A stretch of 64,000 nucleotides of DNA from Mytilus californianus (GCF_021869535.1 NW_026262593.1:58922318-58986317), one strand, 5' to 3'. Numbered from the stretch's first letter, positions 9,816-24,818 are shown. The notes: generated by a model from the sequence alone, not told the origin. A program made the numbers and translations.

Positions 9816-10282
9816 AGGTGTAATACCACCAAATCATAGTACGTCACATCCGGTTGCATACGAAAATAGGTCGAAAAAAAATATTCCCTTGAATTTGACA
9901 GTTGTAGGTAATTGATCCTACATTTCATTGCAGTAAAACATTTCTGAGTCATAAACATATATCTTGGGTATTTCAAAGCACCATTATTTCTTTATTTGGG
10001 GTTTCTATAGAATATTTTGGAAACTTGAGGTTACATGGTTACTAAAGCTTGTACATAGGTTAAAAAAGGGGGAAAATTTGATTGGTTAACTTCCAGTGAT
10101 GGTTATTTTCTTATATGCAATGAAATGTTATGTGAAATTTTTTCTATAGTACTGGACAGGATAAATCTTTACTCATGCCAAGTATTTCTTCATTTGAAAC
10201 AAAGATAAATTCTGCACAATTTTTGGAAAAGTGCAAATTTAACAAAGACTAATAGGGGAAAATCAATGGTGGTATTACACCT
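9816..10282. mobile_element. Module A copy 5
   Basis: 467 bp, intact ends; its L unit is followed by the first S unit. Confidence 0.8.
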
Positions 10283-11183
10283 AATATGGGAAGCTGTACA
10301 TGCACCTTTGACCTTGTGAGTACTCTCATGTGTTAAAATTTCTTGCTATTTAAGTGAAATATTACAAATGATGAAATATTCTGAGTGGATTGAGTCTCCA
10401 AAATACATTTTATGAGAAAATTTCCTTGAAATAGGACTTTACCATGAATATTAGTTGACAGAACAAGCCATACTTAGAGTTTTGGGGAGCTTTTTCTCCC
10501 TATTTCTTATATTCTGCTATACTAGAAAGTTTTTCCTAAGAAATACTTTAATAAATATATAGTTTTAAGTAAATGAAATTATTTTTAAAGCAGTAACAAC
10601 AAATTATTCATCAAAAAATAAGTTTTATATGTCCCTCTTTGGAACGCGGCGTAAATTTAAGTTTTACCTAAGGACTTCTTGAAACCTCCTTGGAGACAGT
10701 AAACTTTTATAAGGATAGTTCATTCAGCTTGAATACTTCAATTAATCATTTATTATAACATTTTTATCATAAATGAGTGAAAGTTACCCCAAAATTTTTA
10801 TTTATTGGCCTAAAAAGTAGAAATTTTGAGGAAATGAGAGGTATAAATGGACCAAAAGAGACCTTATAAGGAAGACAAAGAGGTCCATTAGTAGTATTTA
10901 TCATCCTAAAGTCATCTTTTGTATCATATTCAACAGTTTGTAGGCAGATGAGATAAATATTTGATCATTTATTGGTCCACACTATATTCTATCATGATGC
11001 GGCTTGGTTTGGATTTTTCGAAGAAATTTTGCTCGAATCGCTGTAGATGTCGTCTTACATTATACTAGATTTTTCTCAAACTATTGAACTGATTATGACA
11101 AAACTTGACAGGAATGCTTGAAATAACCAGTATTACAGAGGAAAAAAGTAACACTCAGTTTATTTAACAAAAAAGTCTTCTTT

Positions 11184-12081
11184 ATGGGAAGCTGTACATG
11201 CACCTTTGACCTTGTGAGTACTCTCATGTGTTAAAATTTCTTGCTATTTAAGTGAAATATTACAAATGATGAAATATTCTGAGTGGATTGAGTCTCCAAA
11301 ATACATTTTATGAGAAAATTTCCTTGAAATAGGACTTTACCATGAATATTAGTTGACAGAACAAGCCATACTTAGAGTTTTGGGGAGCTTTTTCTCCCTA
11401 TTTCTTATATTCTGCTATACTAGAAAGTTTTTCCTAAGAAATACTTTAATAAATATATAGTTTTAAGTAAATGAAATTATTTTTAAAGCAGTAACAACAA
11501 ATTATTCATCAAAAAATAAGTTTTATATGTCCCTCTTTGGAACGCGGCGTAAATTTAAGTTTTACCTAAGGACTTCTTGAAACCTCCTTGGAGACAGTAA
11601 ACTTTTATACGGATAGTTCATTCAGCTTGAATACTTCAATTAATCATTTATTATAACATTTTTATCATAAATGAGTGAAAGTTACCCCAAAATTTTTATT
11701 TATTGGCCTAAAAAGTAGAAATTTTGAGGAAATGAGAGGTATAAATGGACCAAAAGAGACCTTATAAGGAAGACAAAGAGGTCCATTAGTAGTATTTATC
11801 ATCCTAAAGTCATCTTTTGTATCATATTCAACAGTTTGTAGGCAGATGAGATAAATATTTGATCATTTATTGGTCCACACTATATTCTATCATGATGCGG
11901 CTTGGTTTGGATTTTTCGAAGAAATTTTGCTCGAATCGCTGTAGATGTCGTCTTACATTATACTAGATTTTTCTCAAACTATTGAACTGATTATGACAAA
12001 ACTTGACAGGAATGCTTGAAATAACCAGTATTACAGAGGAAAAAAGTAACACTCAGTTTATTTAACAAAAAAGTCTTCTTT
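11184..12081. repeat. Single S unit (898 bp)
   Basis: Begins ATGGGAAG directly after CTTCTTT, i.e. it lacks both module A and three bases of the intact target site. Confidence 0.95.
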
Positions 12082-12548
12082 AGGTGTAATACCACCAAAT
12101 CATAGTACGTCACATCCGGTTGCATACGAAAATAGGTCGAAAAAAAATATTCCCTTGAATTTGACAGTTGTAGGTAATTGATCCTACATTTCATTGCAGT
12201 AAAACATTTCTGAGTCATAAACATATATCTTGGGTATTTCAAAGCACCATTATTTCTTTATTTGGGGTTTCTATAGAATATTTTGGAAACTTGAGGTTAC
12301 ATGGTTACTAAAGCTTGTACATAGGTTAAAAAAGGGGGAAAATTTGATTGGTTAACTTCCAGTGATGGTTATTTTCTTATATGCAATGAAATGTTATGTG
12401 AAATTTTTTCTATAGTACTGGACAGGATAAATCTTTACTCATGCCAAGTATTTCTTCATTTGAAACAAAGATAAATTCTGCACAATTTTTGGAAAAGTGC
12501 AAATTTAACAAAGACTAATAGGGGAAAATCAATGGTGGTATTACACCT
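12082..12548. mobile_element. Module A copy 6
   Basis: 467 bp, intact ends, in an isolated L unit between S units. Confidence 0.8.
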
Positions 12549-13449
12549 AATATGGGAAGCTGTACATGCACCTTTGACCTTGTGAGTACTCTCATGTGTT
12601 AAAATTTCTTGCTATTTAAGTGAAATATTACAAATGATGAAATATTCTGAGTGGATTGAGTCTCCAAAATACATTTTATGAGAAAATTTCCTTGAAATAG
12701 GACTTTACCATGAATATTAGTTGACAGAACAAGCCATACTTAGAGTTTTGGGGAGCTTTTTCTCCCTATTTCTTATATTCTGCTATACTAGAAAGTTTTT
12801 CCTAAGAAATACTTTAATAAATATATAGTTTTAAGTAAATGAAATTATTTTTAAAGCAGTAACAACAAATTATTCATCAAAAAATAAGTTTTATATGTCC
12901 CTCTTTGGAACGCGGCGTAAATTTAAGTTTTACCTAAGGACTTCTTGAAACCTCCTTGGAGACAGTAAACTTTTATACGGATAGTTCATTCAGCTTGAAT
13001 ACTTCAATTAATCATTTATTATAACATTTTTATCATAAATGAGTGAAAGTTACCCCAAAATTTTTATTTATTGGCCTAAAAAGTAGAAATTTTGAGGAAA
13101 TGAGAGGTATAAATGGACCAAAAGAGACCTTATAAGGAAGACAAAGAGGTCCATTAGTAGTATTTATCATCCTAAAGTCATCTTTTGTATCATATTCAAC
13201 AGTTTGTAGGCAGATGAGATAAATATTTGATCATTTATTGGTCCACACTATATTCTATCATGATGCGGCTTGGTTTGGATTTTTCGAAGAAATTTTGCTC
13301 GAATCGCTGTAGATGTCGTCTTACATTATACTAGATTTTTCTCAAACTATTGAACTGATTATGACAAAACTTGACAGGAATGCTTGAAATAACCAGTATT
13401 ACAGAGGAAAAAAGTAACACTCAGTTTATTTAACAAAAAAGTCTTCTTT
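12082..13449. repeat. Single L unit (L6)
   Basis: 1368 bp, A at 12082-12548 and B at 12549-13449. It is isolated between two single S units, giving a local L-S dimer of 2266 bp. Confidence 0.95.
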
Positions 13450-14347
13450 ATGGGAAGCTGTACATGCACCTTTGACCTTGTGAGTACTCTCATGTGTTAA
13501 AATTTCTTGCTATTTAAGTGAAATATTACAAATGATGAAATATTCTGAGTGGATTGAGTCTCCAAAATACATTTTATGAGAAAATTTCCTTGAAATAGGA
13601 CTTTACCATGAATATTAGTTGACAGAACAAGCCATACTTAGAGTTTTGGGGAGCTTTTTCTCCCTATTTCTTATATTCTGCTATACTAGAAAGTTTTTCC
13701 TAAGAAATACTTTAATAAATATATAGTTTTAAGTAAATGAAATTATTTTTAAAGCAGTAACAACAAATTATTCATCAAAAAATAAGTTTTATATGTCCCT
13801 CTTTGGAACGCGGCGTAAATTTAAGTTTTACCTAAGGACTTCTTGAAACCTCCTTGGAGACAGTAAACTTTTATACGGATAGTTCATTCAGCTTGAATAC
13901 TTCAATTAATCATTTATTATAACATTTTTATCATAAATGAGTGAAAGTTACCCCAAAATTTTTATTTATTGGCCTAAAAAGTAGAAATTTTGAGGAAATG
14001 AGAGGTATAAATGGACCAAAAGAGACCTTATAAGGAAGACAAAGAGGTCCATTAGTAGTATTTATCATCCTAAAGTCATCTTTTGTATCATATTCAACAG
14101 TTTGTAGGCAGATGAGATAAATATTTGATCATTTATTGGTCCACACTATATTCTATCATGATGCGGCTTGGTTTGGATTTTTCGAAGAAATTTTGCTCGA
14201 ATCGCTGTAGATGTCGTCTTACATTATACTAGATTTTTCTCAAACTATTGAACTGATTATGACAAAACTTGACAGGAATGCTTGAAATAACCAGTATTAC
14301 AGAGGAAAAAAGTAACACTCAGTTTATTTAACAAAAAAGTCTTCTTT
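13450..14347. repeat. Single S unit (898 bp)
   Basis: Same three-base-deleted left junction as the S unit at 11184. The L5-S and L6-S dimers therefore have equal length (2266 bp). Confidence 0.95.
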
Positions 14348-14814
14348 AGGTGTAATACCACCAAATCATAGTACGTCACATCCGGTTGCATACGAAAATA
14401 GGTCGAAAAAAAATATTCCCTTGAATTTGACAGTTGTAGGTAATTGATCCTACATTTCATTGCAGTAAAACATTTCTGAGTCATAAACATATATCTTGGG
14501 TATTTCAAAGCACCATTATTTCTTTATTTGGGGTTTCTATAGAATATTTTGGAAACTTGAGGTTACATGGTTACTAAAGCTTGTACATAGGTTAAAAAAG
14601 GGGGAAAATTTGATTGGTTAACTTCCAGTGATGGTTATTTTCTTATATGCAATGAAATGTTATGTGAAATTTTTTCTATAGTACTGGACAGGATAAATCT
14701 TTACTCATGCCAAGTATTTCTTCATTTGAAACAAAGATAAATTCTGCACAATTTTTGGAAAAGTGCAAATTTAACAAAGACTAATAGGGGAAAATCAATG
14801 GTGGTATTACACCT
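14348..14814. mobile_element. Module A copy 7
   Basis: 467 bp, intact ends, no copy-specific change noticed. Confidence 0.8.
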
Positions 14815-15715
14815 AATATGGGAAGCTGTACATGCACCTTTGACCTTGTGAGTACTCTCATGTGTTAAAATTTCTTGCTATTTAAGTGAAATATTACAAA
14901 TGATGAAATATTCTGAGTGGATTGAGTCTCCAAAATACATTTTATGAGAAAATTTCCTTGAAATAGGACTTTACCATGAATATTAGTTGACAGAACAAGC
15001 CATACTTAGAGTTTTGGGGAGCTTTTTCTCCCTATTTCTTATATTCTGCTATACTAGAAAGTTTTTCCTAAGAAATACTTTAATAAATATATAGTTTTAA
15101 GTAAATGAAATTATTTTTAAAGCAGTAACAACAAATTATTCATCAAAAAATAAGTTTTATATGTCCCTCTTTGGAACGCGGCGTAAATTTAAGTTTTACC
15201 TAAGGACTTCTTGAAACCTCCTTGGAGACAGTAAACTTTTATACGGATAGTTCATTCAGCTTGAATACTTCAATTAATCATTTATTATAACATTTTTATC
15301 ATAAATGAGTGAAAGTTACCCCAAAATTTTTATTTATTGGCCTAAAAAGTAGAAATTTTGAGGAAATGAGAGGTATAAATGGACCAAAAGAGACCTTATA
15401 AGGAAGACAAAGAGGTCCATTAGTAGTATTTATCATCCTAAAGTCATCTTTTGTATCATATTCAACAGTTTGTAGGCAGATGAGATAAATATTTGATCAT
15501 TTATTGGTCCACACTATATTCTATCATGATGCGGCTTGGTTTGGATTTTTCGAAGAAATTTTGCTCGAATCGCTGTAGATGTCGTCTTACATTATACTAG
15601 ATTTTTCTCAAACTATTGAACTGATTATGACAAAACTTGACAGGAATGCTTGAAATAACCAGTATTACAGAGGAAAAAAGTAACACTCAGTTTATTTAAC
15701 AAAAAAGTCTTCTTT

Positions 15716-16182
15716 AGGTGTAATACCACCAAATCATAGTACGTCACATCCGGTTGCATACGAAAATAGGTCGAAAAAAAATATTCCCTTGAATTTGACA
15801 GTTGTAGGTAATTGATCCTACATTTCATTGCAGTAAAACATTTCTGAGTCATAAACATATATCTTGGGTATTTCAAAGCACCATTATTTCTTTATTTGGG
15901 GTTTCTATAGAATATTTTGGAAACTTGAGGTTACATGGTTACTAAAGCTTGTACATAGGTTAAAAAAGGGGGAAAATTTGATTGGTTAACTTCCAGTGAT
16001 GGTTATTTTCTTATATGCAATGAAATGTTATGTGAAATTTTTTCTATAGTACTGGACAGGATAAATCTTTACTCATGCCAAGTATTTCTTCATTTGAAAC
16101 AAAGATAAATTCTGCACAATTTTTGGAAAAGTGCAAATTTAACAAAGACTAATAGGGGAAAATCAATGGTGGTATTACACCT
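15716..16182. mobile_element. Module A copy 8
   Basis: 467 bp, intact ends, no copy-specific change noticed. Confidence 0.8.
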
Positions 16183-17083
16183 AATATGGGAAGCTGTACA
16201 TGCACCTTTGACCTTGTGAGTACTCTCATGTGTTAAAATTTCTTGCTATTTAAGTGAAATATTACAAATGATGAAATATTCTGAGTGGATTGAGTCTCCA
16301 AAATACATTTTATGAGAAAATTTCCTTGAAATAGGACTTTACCATGAATATTAGTTGACAGAACAAGCCATACTTAGAGTTTTGGGGAGCTTTTTCTCCC
16401 TATTTCTTATATTCTGCTATACTAGAAAGTTTTTCCTAAGAAATACTTTAATAAATATATAGTTTTAAGTAAATGAAATTATTTTTAAAGCAGTAACAAC
16501 AAATTATTCATCAAAAAATAAGTTTTATATGTCCCTCTTTGGAACGCGGCGTAAATTTAAGTTTTACCTAAGGACTTCTTGAAACCTCCTTGGAGACAGT
16601 AAACTTTTATACGGATAGTTCATTCAGCTTGAATACTTCAATTAATCATTTATTATAACATTTTTATCATAAATGAGTGAAAGTTACCCCAAAATTTTTA
16701 TTTATTGGCCTAAAAAGTAGAAATTTTGAGGAAATGAGAGGTATAAATGGACCAAAAGAGACCTTATAAGGAAGACAAAGAGGTCCATTAGTAGTATTTA
16801 TCATCCTAAAGTCATCTTTTGTATCATATTCAACAGTTTGTAGGCAGATGAGATAAATATTTGATCATTTATTGGTCCACACTATATTCTATCATGATGC
16901 GGCTTGGTTTGGATTTTTCGAAGAAATTTTGCTCGAATCGCTGTAGATGTCGTCTTACATTATACTAGATTTTTCTCAAACTATTGAACTGATTATGACA
17001 AAACTTGACAGGAATGCTTGAAATAACCAGTATTACAGAGGAAAAAAGTAACACTCAGTTTATTTAACAAAAAAGTCTTCTTT

Positions 17084-17550
17084 AGGTGTAATACCACCAA
17101 ATCATAGTACGTCACATCCGGTTGCATACGAAAATAGGTCGAAAAAAAATATTCCCTTGAATTTGACAGTTGTAGGTAATTGATCCTACATTTCATTGCA
17201 GTAAAACATTTCTGAGTCATAAACATATATCTTGGGTATTTCAAAGCACCATTATTTCTTTATTTGGGGTTTCTATAGAATATTTTGGAAACTTGAGGTT
17301 ACATGGTTACTAAAGCTTGTACATAGGTTAAAAAAGGGGGAAAATTTGATTGGTTAACTTCCAGTGATGGTTATTTTCTTATATGCAATGAAATGTTATG
17401 TGAAATTTTTTCTATAGTACTGGACAGGATAAATCTTTACTCATGCCAAGTATTTCTTCATTTGAAACAAAGATAAATTCTGCACAATTTTTGGAAAAGT
17501 GCAAATTTAACAAAGACTAATAGGGGAAAATCAATGGTGGTATTACACCT
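17084..17550. mobile_element. Module A copy 9
   Basis: 467 bp, intact ends, no copy-specific change noticed. Confidence 0.8.
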
Positions 17551-18451
17551 AATATGGGAAGCTGTACATGCACCTTTGACCTTGTGAGTACTCTCATGTG
17601 TTAAAATTTCTTGCTATTTAAGTGAAATATTACAAATGATGAAATATTCTGAGTGGATTGAGTCTCCAAAATACATTTTATGAGAAAATTTCCTTGAAAT
17701 AGGACTTTACCATGAATATTAGTTGACAGAACAAGCCATACTTAGAGTTTTGGGGAGCTTTTTCTCCCTATTTCTTATATTCTGCTATACTAGAAAGTTT
17801 TTCCTAAGAAATACTTTAATAAATATATAGTTTTAAGTAAATGAAATTATTTTTAAAGCAGTAACAACAAATTATTCATCAAAAAATAAGTTTTATATGT
17901 CCCTCTTTGGAACGCGGCGTAAATTTAAGTTTTACCTAAGGACTTCTTGAAACCTCCTTGGAGACAGTAAACTTTTATACGGATAGTTCATTCAGCTTGA
18001 ATACTTCAATTAATCATTTATTATAACATTTTTATCATAAATGAGTGAAAGTTACCCCAAAATTTTTATTTATTGGCCTAAAAAGTAGAAATTTTGAGGA
18101 AATGAGAGGTATAAATGGACCAAAAGAGACCTTATAAGGAAGACAAAGAGGTCCATTAGTAGTATTTATCATCCTAAAGTCATCTTTTGTATCATATTCA
18201 ACAGTTTGTAGGCAGATGAGATAAATATTTGATCATTTATTGGTCCACACTATATTCTATCATGATGCGGCTTGGTTTGGATTTTTCGAAGAAATTTTGC
18301 TCGAATCGCTGTAGATGTCGTCTTACATTATACTAGATTTTTCTCAAACTATTGAACTGATTATGACAAAACTTGACAGGAATGCTTGAAATAACCAGTA
18401 TTACAGAGGAAAAAAGTAACACTCAGTTTATTTAACAAAAAAGTCTTCTTT

Positions 18452-18918
18452 AGGTGTAATACCACCAAATCATAGTACGTCACATCCGGTTGCATACGAA
18501 AATAGGTCGAAAAAAAATATTCCCTTGAATTTGACAGTTGTAGGTAATTGATCCTACATTTCATTGCAGTAAAACATTTCTGAGTCATAAACATATATCT
18601 TGGGTATTTCAAAGCACCATTATTTCTTTATTTGGGGTTTCTATAGAATATTTTGGAAACTTGAGGTTACATGGTTACTAAAGCTTGTACATAGGTTAAA
18701 AAAGGGGGAAAATTTGATTGGTTAACTTCCAGTGATGGTTATTTTCTTATATGCAATGAAATGTTATGTGAAATTTTTTCTATAGTACTGGACAGGATAA
18801 ATCTTTACTCATGCCAAGTATTTCTTCATTTGAAACAAAGATAAATTCTGCACAATTTTTGGAAAAGTGCAAATTTAACAAAGACTAATAGGGGAAAATC
18901 AATGGTGGTATTACACCT
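18452..18918. mobile_element. Module A copy 10
   Basis: 467 bp, intact ends, no copy-specific change noticed. Confidence 0.8.
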
Positions 18919-19819
18919 AATATGGGAAGCTGTACATGCACCTTTGACCTTGTGAGTACTCTCATGTGTTAAAATTTCTTGCTATTTAAGTGAAATATTA
19001 CAAATGATGAAATATTCTGAGTGGATTGAGTCTCCAAAATACATTTTATGAGAAAATTTCCTTGAAATAGGACTTTACCATGAATATTAGTTGACAGAAC
19101 AAGCCATACTTAGAGTTTTGGGGAGCTTTTTCTCCCTATTTCTTATATTCTGCTATACTAGAAAGTTTTTCCTAAGAAATACTTTAATAAATATATAGTT
19201 TTAAGTAAATGAAATTATTTTTAAAGCAGTAACAACAAATTATTCATCAAAAAATAATTTTTATATGTCCCTCTTTGGAACGCGGCGTAAATTTAAGTTT
19301 TACCTAAGGACTTCTTGAAACCTCCTTGGAGACAGTAAACTTTTATACGGATAGTTCATTCAGCTTGAATACTTCAATTAATCATTTATTATAACATTTT
19401 TATCATAAATGAGTGAAAGTTACCCCAAAATTTTTATTTATTGGCCTAAAAAGTAGAAATTTTGAGGAAATGAGAGGTATAAATGGACCAAAAGAGACCT
19501 TATAAGGAAGACAAAGAGGTCCATTAGTAGTATTTATCATCCTAAAGTCATCTTTTGTATCATATTCAACAGTTTGTAGGCAGATGAGATAAATATTTGA
19601 TCATTTATTGGTCCACACTATATTCTATCATGATGCGGCTTGGTTTGGATTTTTCGAAGAAATTTTGCTCGAATCGCTGTAGATGTCGTCTTACATTATA
19701 CTAGATTTTTCTCAAACTATTGAACTGATTATGACAAAACTTGACAGGAATGCTTGAAATAACCAGTATTACAGAGGAAAAAAGTAACACTCAGTTTATT
19801 TAACAAAAAAGTCTTCTTT

Positions 19820-20286
19820 AGGTGTAATACCACCAAATCATAGTACGTCACATCCGGTTGCATACGAAAATAGGTCGAAAAAAAATATTCCCTTGAATTT
19901 GACAGTTGTAGGTAATTGATCCTACATTTCATTGCAGTAAAACATTTCTGAGTCATAAACATATATCTTGGGTATTTCAAAGCACCATTATTTCTTTATT
20001 TGGGGTTTCTATAGAATATTTTGGAAACTTGAGGTTACATGGTTACTAAAGCTTGTACATAGGTTAAAAAAGGGGGAAAATTTGATTGGTTAACTTCCAG
20101 TGATGGTTATTTTCTTATATGCAATGAAATGTTATGTGAAATTTTTTCTATAGTACTGGACAGGATAAATCTTTACTCATGCCAAGTATTTCTTCATTTG
20201 AAACAAAGATAAATTCTGCACAATTTTTGGAAAAGTGCAAATTTAACAAAGACTAATAGGGGAAAATCAATGGTGGTATTACACCT
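19820..20286. mobile_element. Module A copy 11
   Basis: 467 bp, intact ends, no copy-specific change noticed. Confidence 0.8.
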
Positions 20287-21187
20287 AATATGGGAAGCTG
20301 TACATGCACCTTTGACCTTGTGAGTACTCTCATGTGTTAAAATTTCTTGCTATTTAAGTGAAATATTACAAATGATGAAATATTCTGAGTGGATTGAGTC
20401 TCCAAAATACATTTTATGAGAAAATTTCCTTGAAATAGGACTTTACCATGAATATTAGTTGACAGAACAAGCCATACTTAGAGTTTTGGGGAGCTTTTTC
20501 TCCCTATTTCTTATATTCTGCTATACTAGAAAGTTTTTCCTAAGAAATACTTTAATAAATATATAGTTTTAAGTAAATGAAATTATTTTTAAAGCAGTAA
20601 CAACAAATTATTCATCAAAAAATAAGTTTTATATGTCCCTCTTTGGAACGCGGCGTAAATTTAAGTTTTACCTAAGGACTTCTTGAAACCTCCTTGGAGA
20701 CAGTAAACTTTTATACGGATAGTTCATTCAGCTTGAATACTTCAATTAATCATTTATTATAACATTTTTATCATAAATGAGTGAAAGTTACCCCAAAATT
20801 TTTATTTATTGGCCTAAAAAGTAGAAATTTTGAGGAAATGAGAGGTATAAATGGACCAAAAGAGACCTTATAAGGAAGACAAAGAGGTCCATTAGTAGTA
20901 TTTATCATCCTAAAGTCATCTTTTGTATCATATTCAACAGTTTGTAGGCAGATGAGATAAATATTTGATCATTTATTGGTCCACACTATATTCTATCATG
21001 ATGCGGCTTGGTTTGGATTTTTCGAAGAAATTTTGCTCGAATCGCTGTAGATGTCGTCTTACATTATACTAGATTTTTCTCAAACTATTGAACTGATTAT
21101 GACAAAACTTGACAGGAATGCTTGAAATAACCAGTATTACAGAGGAAAAAAGTAACACTCAGTTTATTTAACAAAAAAGTCTTCTTT

Positions 21188-21654
21188 AGGTGTAATACCA
21201 CCAAATCATAGTACGTCACATCCGGTTGCATACGAAAATAGGTCGAAAAAAAATATTCCCTTGAATTTGACAGTTGTAGGTAATTGATCCTACATTTCAT
21301 TGCAGTAAAACATTTCTGAGTCATAAACATATATCTTGGGTATTTCAAAGCACCATTATTTCTTTATTTGGGGTTTCTATAGAATATTTTGGAAACTTGA
21401 GGTTACATGGTTACTAAAGCTTGTACATAGGTTAAAAAAGGGGGAAAATTTGATTGGTTAACTTCCAGTGATGGTTATTTTCTTATATGCAATGAAATGT
21501 TATGTGAAATTTTTTCTATAGTACTGGACAGGATAAATCTTTACTCATGCCAAGTATTTCTTCATTTGAAACAAAGATAAATTCTGCACAATTTTTGGAA
21601 AAGTGCAAATTTAACAAAGACTAATAGGGGAAAATCAATGGTGGTATTACACCT
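21188..21654. mobile_element. Module A copy 12
   Basis: 467 bp, intact ends; its L unit is followed by two S units. Confidence 0.8.
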
Positions 21655-22555
21655 AATATGGGAAGCTGTACATGCACCTTTGACCTTGTGAGTACTCTCA
21701 TGTGTTAAAATTTCTTGCTATTTAAGTGAAATATTACAAATGATGAAATATTCTGAGTGGATTGAGTCTCCAAAATACATTTTATGAGAAAATTTCCTTG
21801 AAATAGGACTTTACCATGAATATTAGTTGACAGAACAAGCCATACTTAGAGTTTTGGGGAGCTTTTTCTCCCTATTTCTTATATTCTGCTATACTAGAAA
21901 GTTTTTCCTAAGAAATACTTTAATAAATATATAGTTTTAAGTAAATGAAATTATTTTTAAAGCAGTAACAACAAATTATTCATCAAAAAATAAGTTTTAT
22001 ATGTCCCTCTTTGGAACGCGGCGTAAATTTAAGTTTTACCTAAGGACTTCTTGAAACCTCCTTGGAGACAGTAAACTTTTATACGGATAGTTCATTCAGC
22101 TTGAATACTTCAATTAATCATTTATTATAACATTTTTATCATAAATGAGTGAAAGTTACCCCAAAATTTTTATTTATTGGCCTAAAAAGTAGAAATTTTG
22201 AGGAAATGAGAGGTATAAATGGACCAAAAGAGACCTTATAAGGAAGACAAAGAGGTCCATTAGTAGTATTTATCATCCTAAAGTCATCTTTTGTATCATA
22301 TTCAACAGTTTGTAGGCAGATGAGATAAATATTTGATCATTTATTGGTCCACACTATATTCTATCATGATGCGGCTTGGTTTGGATTTTTCGAAGAAATT
22401 TTGCTCGAATCGCTGTAGATGTCGTCTTACATTATACTAGATTTTTCTCAAACTATTGAACTGATTATGACAAAACTTGACAGGAATGCTTGAAATAACC
22501 AGTATTACAGAGGAAAAAAGTAACACTCAGTTTATTTAACAAAAAAGTCTTCTTT

Positions 22556-24351
22556 ATGGGAAGCTGTACATGCACCTTTGACCTTGTGAGTACTCTCATG
22601 TGTTAAAATTTCTTGCTATTTAAGTGAAATATTACAAATGATGAAATATTCTGAGTGGATTGAGTCTCCAAAATACATTTTATGAGAAAATTTCCTTGAA
22701 ATAGGACTTTACCATGAATATTAGTTGACAGAACAAGCCATACTTAGAGTTTTGGGGAGCTTTTTCTCCCTATTTCTTATATTCTGCTATACTAGAAAGT
22801 TTTTCCTAAGAAATACTTTAATAAATATATAGTTTTAAGTAAATGAAATTATTTTTAAAGCAGTAACAACAAATTATTCATCAAAAAATAAGTTTTATAT
22901 GTCCCTCTTTGGAACGCGGCGTAAATTTAAGTTTTACCTAAGGACTTCTTGAAACCTCCTTGGAGACAGTAAACTTTTATACGGATAGTTCATTCAGCTT
23001 GAATACTTCAATTAATCATTTATTATAACATTTTTATCATAAATGAGTGAAAGTTACCCCAAAATTTTTATTTATTGGCCTAAAAAGTAGAAATTTTGAG
23101 GAAATGAGAGGTATAAATGGACCAAAAGAGACCTTATAAGGAAGACAAAGAGGTCCATTAGTAGTATTTATCATCCTAAAGTCATCTTTTGTATCATATT
23201 CAACAGTTTGTAGGCAGATGAGATAAATATTTGATCATTTATTGGTCCACACTATATTCTATCATGATGCGGCTTGGTTTGGATTTTTCGAAGAAATTTT
23301 GCTCGAATCGCTGTAGATGTCGTCTTACATTATACTAGATTTTTCTCAAACTATTGAACTGATTATGACAAAACTTGACAGGAATGCTTGAAATAACCAG
23401 TATTACAGAGGAAAAAAGTAACACTCAGTTTATTTAACAAAAAAGTCTTCTTTATGGGAAGCTGTACATGCACCTTTGACCTTGTGAGTACTCTCATGTG
23501 TTAAAATTTCTTGCTATTTAAGTGAAATATTACAAATGATGAAATATTCTGAGTGGATTGAGTCTCCAAAATACATTTTATGAGAAAATTTCCTTGAAAT
23601 AGGACTTTACCATGAATATTAGTTGACAGAACAAGCCATACTTAGAGTTTTGGGGAGCTTTTTCTCCCTATTTCTTATATTCTGCTATACTAGAAAGTTT
23701 TTCCTAAGAAATACTTTAATAAATATATAGTTTTAAGTAAATGAAATTATTTTTAAAGCAGTAACAACAAATTATTCATCAAAAAATAAGTTTTATATGT
23801 CCCTCTTTGGAACGCGGCGTAAATTTAAGTTTTACCTAAGGACTTCTTGAAACCTCCTTGGAGACAGTAAACTTTTATACGGATAGTTCATTCAGCTTGA
23901 ATACTTCAATTAATCATTTATTATAACATTTTTATCATAAATGAGTGAAAGTTACCCCAAAATTTTTATTTATTGGCCTAAAAAGTAGAAATTTTGAGGA
24001 AATGAGAGGTATAAATGGACCAAAAGAGACCTTATAAGGAAGACAAAGAGGTCCATTAGTAGTATTTATCATCCTAAAGTCATCTTTTGTATCATATTCA
24101 ACAGTTTGTAGGCAGATGAGATAAATATTTGATCATTTATTGGTCCACACTATATTCTATCATGATGCGGCTTGGTTTGGATTTTTCGAAGAAATTTTGC
24201 TCGAATCGCTGTAGATGTCGTCTTACATTATACTAGATTTTTCTCAAACTATTGAACTGATTATGACAAAACTTGACAGGAATGCTTGAAATAACCAGTA
24301 TTACAGAGGAAAAAAGTAACACTCAGTTTATTTAACAAAAAAGTCTTCTTT
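22556..24351. repeat. Two S units
   Basis: Units at 22556-23453 and 23454-24351, both 898 bp. With the preceding L12 they make an L-S-S trimer of 3164 bp. Confidence 0.95.
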
Positions 24352-24818
24352 AGGTGTAATACCACCAAATCATAGTACGTCACATCCGGTTGCATACGAA
24401 AATAGGTCGAAAAAAAATATTCCCTTGAATTTGACAGTTGTAGGTAATTGATCCTACATTTCATTGCAGTAAAACATTTCTGAGTCATAAACATATATCT
24501 TGGGTATTTCAAAGCACCATTATTTCTTTATTTGGGGTTTCTATAGAATATTTTGGAAACTTGAGGTTACATGGTTACTAAAGCTTGTACATAGGTTAAA
24601 AAAGGGGGAAAATTTGATTGGTTAACTTCCAGTGATGGTTATTTTCTTATATGCAATGAAATGTTATGTGAAATTTTTTCTATAGTACTGGACAGGATAA
24701 ATCTTTACTCATGCCAAGTATTTCTTCATTTGAAACAAAGATAAATTCTGCACAATTTTTGGAAAAGTGCAAATTTAACAAAGACTAATAGGGGAAAATC
24801 AATGGTGGTATTACACCT
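24352..24818. mobile_element. Module A copy 13
   Basis: 467 bp, intact ends, in an L-S-S trimer. Confidence 0.8.

Larger units (their letters stand above)
4344..11183. repeat. Five consecutive L units (L1-L5)
   Basis: Unit starts are 4344, 5712, 7080, 8448 and 9816, each 1368 bp. Units 1, 2, 3 and 5 carry A at unit position 897 (TTTATAAGG, e.g. 5240 and 10712). Unit 4 (9344) and, apparently, all later units carry C (TTTATACGG). Confidence 0.95.
14348..22555. repeat. Six consecutive L units (L7-L12)
   Basis: Unit starts are 14348, 15716, 17084, 18452, 19820 and 21188. Unit L10 has a private G-to-T change in AAAAAATAAGTT near 19258. Otherwise this is the most uniform stretch of the array. Confidence 0.95.
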
